Assembly (NCBI GenBank): GCA_024036415.1
Contig: JAMWET010001947.1
Coordinates: 92,501 to 156,500, forward strand
Length of the DNA stretch: 64,000 bases
Source of the DNA: Prochilodus magdalenae
Lineage: Eukaryota; Chordata; Actinopteri; Characiformes; Prochilodontidae
Direction of reading: 5' to 3'
Shown here piece by piece: positions 46,531-57,607 of the stretch. Position 1 is the first letter of the stretch; each line of letters opens with the position of its first letter. The translations under genes and the position numbers were made by a program. The notes beneath the pieces were generated by a model, which did no database searches, was not told where the DNA came from, and saw only the letters and a program-made list of their open reading frames with translations.

Positions 46531-47544
46531 GGTAAGGCCTAATAATGTGTTAGCAGCTAGAATAAGCTCCACAGAAATTTTGGCCTGAATTGCAAATGAC
46601 CCAACCTTTCCAAATCTCGTCTCGCACCGCGTGGGCGCTGACAGCCAGTGGCCAGTGCTGTAAAATTAATGCTTACTTTTCCTGTATGATAGGGTGGGTG
46701 GAGGCAGTTGGAGGGGTTGGGGTCTGGACATTGCTGGGGGCACGCTGCACCGCGGAGTCATATTCGTATAACAAGGCAAAGCTCTTTTTTCGAATGGTTA
46801 TGTCATCCCGCAGACAGCTTCAGGAGGCCTTCAATATTTGATGAATATTCATAAAAGCCATAAAATATGGATCTGGATAATTGCTCTCAAAAGAGCTTTT
46901 GATGACCCAAATTTGGAACTCAGAGTGTCATATCAAATTGGAACATCAAACGAATGCCCGGGATTGAGATTTTCCAAAATGGTGGCGTACTCCGAACGCA
47001 CTCATTAGAAACCTCAGAGATCAGATGGTGTGGATGGGTTTGGCCCAGCAGTAGATGGAGCGGAGGAATGTGGAAAGCCGCTTAATAATGATGAAATGAA
47101 AAGATTTACCCTTTTTTTTTTCTGACCTGTTCATTACTCAGCTCCTTGTCATGTAATGTCAGCATCCTCACATTATTAGCTGAACTAGCATTCATTAGCG
47201 GCTCAAGCTGTGAGTTGGGTTTGACACAGACAACTCATTAACTTCACCCTGTCAAACAGCAGCCCAACACAATCAAGATGCTAAATCTAGCATATTCGGA
47301 AGCCTTGCTTGTACACGGTAATGCTATGCTATGCTAAGCTATGGATGCCAGGCGCAGCCAATTACATGGTCAAGAAAGACTTTAATCTGTCACTGAAGGC
47401 CATTTGTAAGCGAGCAGGAGAATCCTTACTATGAAATGTTTTCTGTTAGCCTAGGAGCTACAATATGCTTGTATGCTGAGTAGGGATGACTATGAACCCG
47501 GTACCTGCTACTGTGACTGTCCTAGTACCGTGGCCAGCATCCAG
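46531..47544. other. Single-copy DNA, possible non-coding element
   Basis: The block 46,790-47,060 is AT-rich, complex and free of known repeats ('caatatttgatgaatattca', 'aaatttggaactcagagtg'). No coding frame is convincing. Confidence 0.35.
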
Positions 47545-47726
47545 GTTTCAAGCAAGCTGGGTCGATACCAAAAATTGACATCCCATGGATGGGACCAGTT
47601 TCTGTATGTGGGCCACATCAGTGTTCAGCTACTTGTGCAGGTGGGCCGGATTGGGTGGAAGGCTTCTCTGGCACCATTCCGAGGAGAATTCCCTGTAGAC
47701 TGGGATTTTAGCCACTGTTGGTAGTT

Positions 47727-47799
47727 GCCCGGCTAGCTCAGTCGGTAGACCATGAGACTCTTAATCTCAGGGTTGTGGGTTCGAGCCCCACGTTGGGCG
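47727..47799 (+). tRNA. tRNA-Lys (anticodon CTT), near-intact
   Basis: The 73-nt sequence folds as a full cloverleaf: acceptor GCCCGGC paired with the 3' GTTGGGC, anticodon loop CTCTTAA with CTT, and a T-arm GTGGG/CCCAC around TTCGAGC. Against the usual vertebrate tRNA-Lys(CTT) it has one visible change: the D-stem reads GACC where GAGC is expected (around 47,749-47,752), which breaks one D-stem pair. No TTTT terminator follows closely (next is 'tagctttgttg'). It could be a functional dispersed copy or a young retro-derived pseudogene. Its insertion in a dead transposon favours a mobile origin. Confidence 0.85.
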
Positions 47800-47805
47800 T
47801 AGCTT

Positions 47806-48028
47806 TGTTGTGGTTGGTGTTGCACAACGGATAACACCACTACTCACCAGGAAGCTACTGTCCCATGTGGGAGACTGGGGTACGATTCCTGGTCTGGGTG
47901 GCTATGCTGTGCTACACCAATAAGAGTCCTTGGGCAAGACTCCAAACACTACATTGGCCTCCCTGTAATAGGATTAACCTTGTTAAGTCGCTCTGGATAA
48001 GAGCGTTAGCTAAATGCTGTGGATGTAG
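47806..48028 (+). mobile_element. tRNA-derived SINE, type 1
   Basis: Head 'gtggttggtgttgcacaacg' and 'actggggtacgattcctgg' (B-box-like), body 'accaataagagtccttggg', tail 'gtcgctctggataagagcgt' plus 'tagctaaatgc'. The tail is the conserved LINE-partner end shared by many fish SINEs. It lies immediately after the tRNA-Lys. The tRNA-like head is its own and is more diverged than the tRNA-Lys, so the two are separate. Confidence 0.8.
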
Positions 48029-48262
48029 ACCCATATGCTTCCATACACCTCCAGATTCATTTCCCCAAAATGCAGTCACTCCTTTAAGCCCATCATTAAC
48101 ATCCACAGATTTCCCACACATGGAACGAGGGATGTGTGGGAAAACTGCATTGTACCACCTCTTCCCAATCTATAGATCCCATCACTCACACTCACAGGTG
48201 CTCATAGCACCATGATCCCTTTGCAGCGCCATCTGCAAGAGCCTGAAGTTACTACCACCTTG

Positions 48263-50960
48263 AACATGCCAGGTGACTCATGGTTGGCAAGCCTATATGC
48301 TAATGCTAGCTATCAGGTTGGCATCCCTTTTGCATCATGCTTTGAGCAACCAGAATCTGACTCTGGTCATCTGAACTGAACATTCTGAACGTAATTCATC
48401 TCCTTCCCATCATGGCAGTGTCACACAGGGATGCTATGATGACCAGCTACACCTTGGTGGCCCTTGAGGCCACAGGAGAGAACTAAAGCTAGCTGCTAAT
48501 GAAATGTAGAGCCATACCATGCAGGTGCCGTAAATGGTTTCCTTATAAGACATGCAAAATATATTCTACTGGAGTGTCCAGGAGTTGACGTTCCTTCAGC
48601 AGGTGCTGGTGCTACCGGATGAAGACCAACCCGAAAGGTATTGTAGTGGCTTAATCTTGGCCCTGGCCATGTCCCCTGGGGTACCTTCGCAACCCTCACA
48701 TGACCTGGAACTAACTGGGAAAGACAAAGAGGGAGCATAGTTGGCCACTTTTGGTGGGCACTGCCTCACAAAATCAATAGACTGGATCAATAAATTACAC
48801 TCCGGATAACATCTCCTGACACATTGTTGGATGAGCTTCTCCCGTGTTGGGTCTGGTTGGTTGGTCAGTCACTTGCTGAATCATTTACTTACCCACGAAG
48901 CAGGAGCCGGGTGGATATAGCTGTAAGTCTTGGAAATGGGTCTAATCTTGAGTGCCTCCTCCGAAGCCCAGACCCAGACTGCCAAGGCACTTCCAGCGAC
49001 GGCTTGCAAAGTGAACGTATGGTGGAAGCACATTTGTTGTTAATGCTGAGAATTAATTTTTGTTCTCTCGCTCTTGAATCCTTGACCCATGCTTAATGAT
49101 TCCTGAGATGAAGAGATTTTACCCAAGCCCCCTCTGACATATCTATTCATCGTTTTTCCATTCTGTAAAAAGCTCAAGCGGAGCTTGCGGTCCATCCTTA
49201 AGAGCCTTTCTGTGTGAGGCAACGTGTCATATGACATACAGCCTAAGAGGGTTGACTACCCCAAGACTCTCCTATCTCCTGGACAGTTGCTACTCCAGTG
49301 CACTCTGGGAAATATTTAATGAGCTCTAAGTGACTGAAATACGGCGCAAGCATTCTTTATCAGACCTCGGCGTTTTAATCTAAATGAGGTTTCCAGAGTT
49401 TGGAACTTTGAAAGAGGGCCTTTTAGCTCAGCGCTCAACTATTCACCGCACGCTCTTTAGCGTCCATGGGAGCCTATTTCCTTCTTCCTCCACTTAAACA
49501 CACCAACAGCTCCACAGCTTTTGGTGGCATCAATGGTGTGAAAGATTTCCACCCACTTGGGTCATTTATCGACACCAACCTGAACCTACTCCGGACAGTG
49601 TCCTTGCTTTCTTTAATGACAACTAAAAACAAGCACAACGTTGCCCTACGGCCTCCGCCCGATGATGGACCTCTTGGCCTCCACCTCGTGATCAATCTTC
49701 AATCAGCTCGGCCGTCCCACTTTCCACCGGAGACCTCCGCCGAGGACTGCCCATCGATTCCCGTGCCATGAGGGTTCACCTTGTTTGCTGATTCCGCCTC
49801 ATTTTACACACTGAACCTTTTTTGCCTGGGTGGCCCCCCTTGGCAGCCGAACGGACGGGAACACTTGCTCGGAAACCTGGGGATGCGGTTGCACGGTAAC
49901 CCATTTGAAGACGCCAATAGATCCATGCAGAAGAGTGCATCCGCTCGACGGATGACGAGTGTTGATGAGAGATGATAGGTATTCATCCGGGGCAGGGATT
50001 GGGAGATGCCCGGACTTTCATCTAGCCTCGCTCGCACGGAAGCCTACTCCTAATAACAGGCAGGAAGCAGAGATGCCCTGCCAAGGAAGATTCTCCACGG
50101 GCTTCTTCGAGCCACTGATCCTGCTGAGAAGCTCGCCACCTCGGCCTCTCCAGTGCGTCAATTACCGGCACATCATAATCCACACACATGAATCATGTAC
50201 AAGCCTCGCCATCTCCTGACAAGGGAATGATGTGACAGTCTTGGCGAGGCTTGACAAGTCCACAAGCGAGGCTCCGTCTGGAGTTGGCAGTGAACTTTCC
50301 AGAAGCAGGTTTTCAACTTCTCTTCCTGGACTCGGTTATAATCCTTGCGCTACTTATTTGTACAGATTTGTCAAGCGGCCGCTGGAAATCCTCACTTGTT
50401 ACAAATTACCGTCAAAAATTTCCACACCTGTGAGCGGCATTCTGGGATTTTTCCCCCCCCTGCTCATTTGACAGCCGTTCGGAAAGCTTGCTGCACCTTT
50501 CAGCAATCAAGAGCCTTGCGTAATTGCTGTGTAGGAGGCCGACGTGCGAATGGAGGTTTGTACTGTATCAACTGAATGTTCACCGAAGACACCCAGAAGC
50601 TGGTTCTTGCTTACTTGGGCATTTTGCGGTAAACAGGAAACTTTGGGGACAAAAAAAAAAAAAAAGAACATGTTAATTTGTCATTTGTCCTTTTGGATTA
50701 GCGGGGAACATCCTTGCAGGGCAGATAAGCCCAGCGGCCGAGTCCATAATGTGAGCAATAACCTCGAGGAGGTTTATTTTAAAAGCCTCGCACGGGGAGT
50801 CTGTACGGATTCCCGCAGTGTTTGAGGATGAGAGTTATCTGGTAGTACGCGGTGTGTTACCATGGCGACAGAGAGCTACGCCGGTGCTCTTTATTGCGGA
50901 ACGGGAGCATGTGATTGATGTATGTACGCGCTTGCCTTCATGGTGCTGACAGATCCTCGA
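48263..50960. other. Mostly single-copy DNA, no gene confirmed
   Basis: Complex text with an A15 run near 50,651-50,665. Frames at 48824-49096, 49466-49771 (101 aa) and 50544-50825 have no recognisable domains. The block 50,690-50,830 is GC-balanced and repeat-free. If an exon exists in this window, this stretch is a reasonable place to look, but I cannot name one. Confidence 0.4.
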
Positions 50961-50964
50961 TTAA

Positions 50965-51075
50965 TTGTTCTTGAGTGTGTGTAGTGGTGGCTGTGTGTAT
51001 CTGCATGTGTGTGTGTGTTAAGCTAGGCTAGGCTAGGCCGGGATGTGTGTGCACGTGTGTGTGTTAGTGTGTTAA
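50965..51075. repeat. TG-rich tract with 'ctagg' repeats
   Basis: (TG)n runs at 50,976-51,020 and 51,044-51,062 enclose 'agctaggctaggctaggc'. Simple sequence. Confidence 0.75.
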
Positions 51076-51369
51076 AATGTGCATGCAACATGCAAACAGG
51101 TGTTTATAAATACATGCCATTCAAATGCAAAGGTGTGGGTGGAACTGTTGCTCATGCGGGTTATTTTCACCAACACTGGGAGCCAACATCTTCCTTCGGG
51201 ATGCACAGGCTCTGAAGCCTGGGTTAATAGTTGGGTTGCGCATTGCATCGCAGATATCCGCACCGTTCCAACCCCTAATTGTTCGGTCTGATCGGGAATG
51301 CTGTGCTGGTATACAGCTTCTGGACTGGACACACGGTTTTCCCTGTAGCGATGGAGTTTTTAGGAAATT

Positions 51370-51650
51370 CTTCCAGTTAAGAATGAATGGGATGGAAAAG
51401 TGCATGCCCATTTACTGTACCTCTGCTTGAGCCAGAGACACCGTTCCTGATTCCCCATTCCAGGGTAGACCCCTGAGCACGAATTCAACGTTGGTTTGAC
51501 CCGCACTCGTCTGTTTCTCCCATTCATTCAAACCCTACCGTTTCCTTTAACCTACAGTCGGAAAACTGCATGTACTCGCTCAGAGCAGATCATCAAACTC
51601 TAATCCACACCCATACTGATGCAACGAGCAGCTTCTCATTTCGTAAGCCT
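51370..51650 (+). repeat. Unclassified dispersed repeat R, copy 2
   Basis: It aligns with the minus strand of 24.53-25.04 kb (see that entry). Here it starts near 'gaatgaatgggatggaaaag' and ends near 'ctaatccacacccatactga'. The preceding 51,076-51,370 holds nothing recognised. Confidence 0.55.
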
Positions 51651-51654
51651 CCAC

Positions 51655-51880
51655 ATGGCCAGACGTACCTGCTCTGTGGTGGTCCTGTGGGGGTCCTGAC
51701 CATTGAAGAACAGGGTAACACAGTATACAGAGAAACAGATGGACTACAGTCTGGAACTGTAGAGCTACAGAGTGTCCTATATGGTCAGTGGAGCTGGACA
51801 GTGAGTGTAGATACAAGGAGGCGGAGCTAATGAAGTGGCCGATGGGTGTATATGGCTATAGGTTGCCAGCTATAAACATT
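51655..51880 (+). mobile_element. 'gtggtggtcctgtggg' MITE, copy 1
   Basis: 'acctgctctgtggtggtcct' to 'gaacagggtaacacagtata', 'gaaacagatggactacagtc' and 'tcctatatggtcagtggag', ending in 'aaggaggcggagctaatga' and 'tggctataggttgcc'. I know this wording as a common dispersed repeat in fish genomes. The 5' end is replaced by repeat R. Confidence 0.75.
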
Positions 51881-52265
51881 TCTAAGCCTCTACATGGGCA
51901 GACTCGTCTGAAAAAGATGTCACCGTGTTTCCGTGAGGTTTCTTTTGCTCTCCTGCATCAAGTAAAGACTGGACTGGAATTGGGATCAGAACTGTCCAGT
52001 GCATCTGGAGGAATGGTGGGGAACCATCAACTTCACAGAAGAGGTCTTGGATGAGATCATGAAACTGCTTGGCGACAGTGACACTCTGAGCACTTCCATG
52101 GGGCCATAACTCACAGGATCGGATCTGAACCGCTGTGTGGACATATGGAAACCACATGTCAGGCTAATCGGTTTGCTAGGGAGTCCAAAGGTTAGACTCA
52201 GGGTCAATGGGAAAAAGGTCATGTGGGCTGATGACTTCAGATAGACTCCAGCAGCACTGCTGGGT
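51881..52265. other. Interval between two MITE copies
   Basis: Mixed text, open on neither strand for long (88 and 101 codons), no recognised family. Confidence 0.4.
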
Positions 52266-52565
52266 CTGATCCACTCACACCAGCACCACATACACTAACA
52301 CACTACCACCTGTCAGTGTCACTGCAGTGCTGAGAATGATCCACCACCCACATCATACCTGCTCTGTGGTGGTCCTGTGGGGGTCCTGACCATTGAAGAA
52401 CAGGGTAGTACAGTATACAGGGAAACAGATGGACTACAGTCTGGACCTGTACACCTGCAGAGTGTCCTATATGGTCAGTGGAGCTGAACAGTGAGTGTAG
52501 ACCCAAGGAGGCGGAGCTAATGAAGTGGCTGATGGGTGTATATGGCTATAGGTTGCCAGATATAA
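52266..52565 (+). mobile_element. 'gtggtggtcctgtggg' MITE, copy 2
   Basis: A fuller copy that starts with 'ccactcacaccagcaccaca' and 'actgcagtgctgagaatgat'. It is about 93-95 percent identical by eye to copy 1, including the non-standard ending 'ggcggagctaatgaagtggc'. Copies this alike, about 660 bp apart, point to a local duplication. Confidence 0.8.
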
Positions 52566-53950
52566 ACATTTGACATCAAGGCTGACCAAACCTTTTGGGG
52601 TGAGATCACTTATGACGGTTTGGGCTCATACAGCAGCAGTCCATTCCCTGCTGGGAATGCCAAGCTAGCTTCTTCCTAAAGCTAGCTGAATAACCACAGT
52701 GGCTGGTGTGCCATAGAATGCTCTTGCCCACTCCTGCAAAGCTACATAGCGCTATGGCAGGCGTTCCAGGCCTGGGGGGTGGCTAAACCAGCATACCATC
52801 AGAGTGCTGTTACTTCAAGGTCCTGGGAAACACTAGAAGACACAAACTCCTGGCAGCTGGCATGTCCCCACCGGGTAGCCGCCTTGGTTATCCAAGGATG
52901 GCATGGGTTATTTGGATGATAGGAAAAGCTGAGTGTGCAGGAGCGTCAAACGTGGGCAACGGTGGATCTGACAGGGACTTTCCTGGATGGGAGACCCTCC
53001 AAACGCCTGCCAAATACATGGAGTTTGGTTCCTTCTGTTACTATAGTAACTAAATAATAGCTACAGAATAAAAGTCCTGCTTAGCGTCCCAACTGAGGTT
53101 AACCCAGGTCATCCCATACCCATCGAGCAGTCAGACCTACTCTGGGGAAACCAACCCAGCGCCAGCAGATCATTTGCATGCATGCTTGCAAGTGCACATG
53201 CTGCCATTCAGATGCAAAGTCGCGGCCGCAGCGGTGGGCACGCAGCCTGCTCCAGGATTTGCCTTGCAACGTCGTGGATGGGTACCGGGGGTTTGTGGCC
53301 GTGGGAGTACGTAGGTGCTAGCTCGCGTAGGTGTGTGTGAGCTGGTGTGCTGCGGTGGGAGCAGCGTTGACGAGCCCATCCATCAGCACGGAGCTCCGCG
53401 GACTCCGTCAGGCCGGCGGCTCTGCGCTGGGCCGCGGGGAGGACGAGGTGTCACTCTTAAACAGGATATATGGCCCCTCGCTGAGACACAAATTACAGAG
53501 TAAATACATTACAGTGCTGCGCCACTCCTCCACCGCAACATCTCTCTACTGGCCGTGGCCCAGAGTCAACAGCGTCAGGGCCCGCGCTCTCGCGCTGCAT
53601 GCACAATCGCGTTAGAAAAGCCCTGCCAACAACGCATAGAGTCGCGCTAGAAAAGGCCAGTCCACAGCACGCGCGCTGACACCCGCATTCGCAAGCACGC
53701 TCGCCTTCACGGTCGCCCCGGAATACGCGATGAAGTGGCCGAACGCGGGCGCATGAGTAATGCTGATCGACCGGCCGCACACTGAGCTGCACTACCGCGG
53801 CCTGCATACCGAATCCGCCGCTGTATCAACATGCCACGCGGCATAATATCACCAACATGATGACACGCCAAGGATTGGGCCTGATGGGTTCTGACTCGAG
53901 GCGGCCGATCCATTTGATTTAGGAGGGAGCGCCCGTCTTCCAATCGAGCA
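52566..53950. other. Single-copy DNA, GC-rich from 53.2 kb
   Basis: No repeat family identified. From 53,210 to 53,830 CpG is frequent ('gtcgcggccgcagcggtgg', 'cgcgctgacacccgcattcg'), giving a CpG-island-like patch of about 600 bp. CpG islands often mark promoters, but I see no clear first exon. Frames 53331-53615 (plus) and 53493-53807 (minus) are consequences of high GC. Confidence 0.45.
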
Positions 53951-53954
53951 CACA

Positions 53955-53994
<40 letters not shown>

Positions 53995-54936
53995 GTTTTA
54001 TATCTCTATCTGTCTCCCTCCTCTCCTTCCTTACATGTCTCTCTCTCTCTGCCTTCATCACTTCAGCTCCCTCTCTCTCTCCCTTTATCACTTTAGCCCA
54101 TTCCCCCTCTCTCTGTTTTATATCTCTATCTGTCTCTGCCTTCATCACTTAGGCTCTCCCTCCTCGCCTTTATCCTTTACATCTCTCTCTCTCTCTCGCT
54201 CTGTCTCCCTCCTTTCATGTCTCTCTCTCACTTCAGCTCCCTCTCTCTCCCTCTCCCTCTCTGTTATATATCTCTATCTGTTATGTCTCTCTCCTCTCCT
54301 TCCATACATGTCTCTCTCTCTCTGCCTTCATCACTTTAGCTCCCTCTGTCTGTCTCTCTCTCTATCACTTTAGCTCTCTCCCCTCTCTTTGTCTCCCCCT
54401 CCCTCTCTCTGTCTCTGTTTTATGTCTCTCTCACTCTTCCTCCTTATCTGTCTTTCTCTTTCCTCTCTCTTTCCCTCTCAGTCTTTCTTTGTCTATCACT
54501 TTCACTCTCTGTCCCTCTTTTATTTTTCCCCCTTTTCTCCCTGTCTCTCTCTCTCTCTCGCTCTCTCTCTCTCTGTATATTTTTTCTTTGCCTTTGTGTC
54601 TCTTTCTCTCCTTCTCTCTCGCTCTGTTTATCTTTCTCTCTCTCTCTCTTCCTCTCCTTCTCCCTTGCTCTGTTTATCTTTCTCTCTCTCTCATTTCTCT
54701 CTTTCCCCATCTCTCTGTTAATCCTCCCCCTCTCTCCTTTCTTTTTCTCTTTCTTCTTTTATCTCTCTGCTACACTTGTCTTTTACTCTCTTTATACCTT
54801 TATCTGTCTCACTGTTATCTCTCTCTGCCTCTTTCATCCCCTCTTTCTCTCCCTTTCACTTCCCTTGTTTTTATCAACCTCTCATTCTCTCTCTATATAT
54901 ATAATTTTCACTGTCTGCCCCTGTCTGTTTTCATCA

Positions 54937-54972
<36 letters not shown>

Positions 54973-55188
54973 CCTTGCCTATATGTTGTTCCACCCCTCT
55001 TTCTTTTTCTCTGTCTGTATTCTGTCTTGTGTCCTTACCCATGTTATCCTCTCTCTCTCTCTCTCTCTCTCTCCCCTTTCTTTATTTTTTTCTTATCTGT
55101 TATCATCTTATCTTTCTCCTCACCCTCTCTTTCGTTTATCTGTTTATTTTTTTCTCTCTTTACTATCTGTTATCTTCCTCTGTTTGTA

Positions 55189-55229
<41 letters not shown>

Positions 55230-55290
55230 CTCTCTCGCCTTTACCCATGTTATTCTCTCTCTCTCTCCTTCCTTTCTTGTTTCCTTTCCT
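53955..55290. repeat. 1.3-kb polypyrimidine (CT)n-derived tract
   Basis: The plus strand is almost wholly C and T, with occasional G and A, built of 'ctctctct' runs and degenerate 'tttatatctctatctgtctc' units. Pure (CT)n runs occur at 53,958-53,985, 54,941-54,969, 55,050-55,073 and 55,194-55,226. Leu/Ser/Phe-rich frames of up to 296 aa (54489-55379) are artefacts of the composition: a pyrimidine-only strand can encode no stop. Confidence 0.95.
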
Positions 55291-55977
55291 CTATGTTATG
55301 CTCTCCCCCCCTCTCCTCATCATCTCTCCAGCACCACTGCTGCTTAATGTTTTATCCAAACTCGAGACGCTGCTCCTGATTCACACTACGCTCAGTTCAA
55401 CTGTACACATCCCTCCACACGGCCCCCCCACCGCCAGTACACTCCAGATCAAGCCGAGATCAATACTCCACGAAGGCCACATCAGACACATTATCACAAA
55501 CTACAACAGCCGCACGCACAACAAAAGGAAAAATTAATTCCCCGGTATCAGCCTCGCGACTGTCAGGCGGCGGGATCCGTAAGCAGCGCTCCATCTATAA
55601 AATATGATGTTTTAACTCGGTTTGACGTGAGTAATGGTGCGTTTGTTTGAAGCACTGCTATAATTTCCATAACTACTCCCACCGATAATAAAGTGCCACA
55701 GGAGGGTGTGCGTCACCTCGCTGAAGTGCTGTGACAGATGACATCCACTGCGCTGGATCTCCCAGCTACACGCGCACCCCCCCCACCCCCCCCACCCGCC
55801 TCGCCCACCCCCCCGGCTACTCACGAACAACATCCTGCCAAGGCATAAACAACTGCAGCTCAGAATTAGGCTTTTTGCCACAACCAGCAGATAATTAGAG
55901 GTAAGAAACGAGGACAAAACCTTCCGTTCGCATTTCCAGGCCCGCTGGCTTTTCCGCTCACTTCACTGATCCAAATG
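55291..55977. other. Single-copy DNA with C-rich run
   Basis: A C-rich run lies at 55,777-55,822. Nothing else recognised. Confidence 0.45.
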
Positions 55978-56110
55978 AAGGGTATATCGGGCCCTGGACA
56001 GACGAGGATTCACCACAGGGGTCAACTGGGTCAGCAATATAGGGCATTATGTACTTTGGCATGTAGCAGGATGAACGAGGAGCTTCGGGTTTTCGAGCCA
56101 CTGCTAAGGC
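55978..56110 (+). repeat. Direct repeat, left copy
   Basis: 'gggtatatcgggccctgg' through 'ttcaccacaggggtcaactg' and 'atagggcattatgtactttg' to 'ctgctaaggca' recurs at 57,886-58,005. The Tc1 element and one inverted-repeat arm lie between. Confidence 0.85.
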
Positions 56111-56182
56111 ATATTTCATTTACTTACTTTTTTTCATATCAACTGGGACACAGTGAGCCTGTGAAGTATATATCTGTATATA

Positions 56183-57607
56183 CAGTGGTGTGAAAAAGTG
56201 TTTGCCCCCTTCATGATTTCTTATTTTTTTGTATGTTGGTCTCTTAAATGTTTCAGATCATCAAACAAATTTATATATTAGTCAAAGACAACACAAGACA
56301 TACTTTAAAAAAAAAAATTGATTACTAAGTCAGAAAAATGATCTAAACCTACATGGCCCTGTGTGAAAAAGTGTTTGCCCCCTAAACCTAATAACTGGTT
56401 GGGCCACCCTTAGCAGCAACGACTGCAATCAAGGTTTGTGGAAGAATTTTGGCCCACTCATCTTTGCAGAATTGTTGGAATTCAGCCACACTGGAAGTTA
56501 TGCCACAGCATCTCAATAGGATTCAGGTCAGGACTTTGACTAGGCCTCTCCAAAACCTTTACTTTGTTTTCCTTCAGCCATTCAGAGGTGGGCTTGCTGG
56601 TGTGTTTTGGATCCTTGTCCTGCTGCAGAACCCAAGTTCGTTTCAGCTTGAGGTCACAAACAGATGGCCGGACAATCTCCTTCAGGATCTTTTGGTAGAC
56701 AGCGGAATTCATGGTTCCATTTATCACAGCAAGTCTTCCAGTTCCGGAAGCAGGAAACAGCCCCAGACCATCACACTACCACCACCATACTTTACTGTAG
56801 GTCTGATGTTCTTTTTCTGAAATGCGGTGTTACTTTTACACCAGATGTAATGGGACACACATCTTCCAAGAAGTTGAGTGAGTGTTTTCCGGCAAAATTG
56901 AGACGAGCCTTAATGTTATTTTTGCTCAGCAGTGGTTTTTGTCTTGGCACTCTGCCATGCAGCCATTTTTGCCCAGTCTCTTTCTTATGGTGGAGTCATG
57001 AACGCTGACCTTAACTAAGGCAGGTGAGGCCTGCAGTTCTTTGGATGTTTTGGTGAGGTCTTTTGTGACCTCTTGGATGAGTTGTCGCTGTGCTCTTGGG
57101 GTAATTTTTGTCGGTCAGCCACTCCTGGGAAGGTTCACCACTGTTCCACATTTTTGCCATTTGTGGATAATGGCTCTTACTGTGGTACACTGTGGCTTTA
57201 TAACCTTTTCCAGACTGATAGATCTCAATTACTTTCTTTCTCATTTGTTCCTGAATTTCTTTGGCTCTTGGCATGATGTCTAGCTTTTGAGTCTCCTTCG
57301 CTGTTAGGCAGGTCCTACTTAAGGGATTTCTTGATTAAAAACAGGTGTGGCAGTAATCAGGCATGGGTGTGGCTAGAGAACTCAGGTGTGATAAACCACA
57401 GTTATGTTCACTATTTCACTATGGATTTTTTTTTCTCCCTAAATAATAAAAACCTTCATTTAAAACAGCATTTTGTGTTTACTTGTGTTGTCTTTGACTA
57501 ATATTTAAATTTGTTTGATGATCGGAAACATTTACGATTTTTAACATTTAAATTAAAAAGCAAAAATAAAAAATCATGAAGGGGACAAACACTTTTTCAC
57601 ACCACTG
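56183..57607 (-). mobile_element. Tc1 element with both ends and TA duplications
   Basis: The element (1,425 bp) is bounded by TA at 56181-56182 and 57608-57609. Its ends are inverted: 'cagtggtgtgaaaaagtgtt' plus 'tgcccccttcatgattt' on the left, and 'aaatcatgaaggggacaaac' plus 'actttttcacaccactg' on the right. A second 'gtgaaaaagtgtttgccccc' lies inside the left end at about 56,362, so the terminal repeat may be of the long type with internal direct repeats. It encodes a broken transposase on the minus strand. Confidence 0.92.
56440..57274 (-). pseudogene. Tc1 transposase pseudogene
   Basis: The minus strand starts MPRAKEIQEQMRKKVIEIYQ at 57274, a typical Tc1 N-terminus. The frame shifts soon after GKGYKA, where about 14 bp of the helix-turn-helix region seem missing. 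Further on are a GRLAVINGTMN-type segment, WVLQQDKDPKHTS (second catalytic Asp, in QQD) and SPDLNPIEMLWH (third acidic residue, in NPIE) within 56482-56727. The segment that normally carries the first Asp (WTDE-type) appears to be lost near 56,865-56,885, where the text passes directly from the preceding His-Leu stretch to the CVSHYIW-type stretch. With two frame breaks and one catalytic residue missing it cannot make a working enzyme. Confidence 0.8.

Larger units (their letters stand above)
47545..48262 (-). mobile_element. Tc1-like relict, family 2, copy E, split by tRNA and SINE
   Basis: The right-hand part 'ccacatcagtgttcagctac' to 'gggattttagccactgttgg' (47,615-47,722) and the left-hand part 'acccatatgcttccatacac' to 'gccatctgcaagagcctgaa' (48,029-48,250) belong to one element. 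The ~305 bp between them hold a tRNA-Lys and a SINE. No transposase domain is intact. Confidence 0.65.

Noticed and set aside
54489..55379. 296-aa Leu/Ser/Phe-rich membrane-like protein
   Set aside because: It is the translation of a polypyrimidine tract that cannot encode stops.
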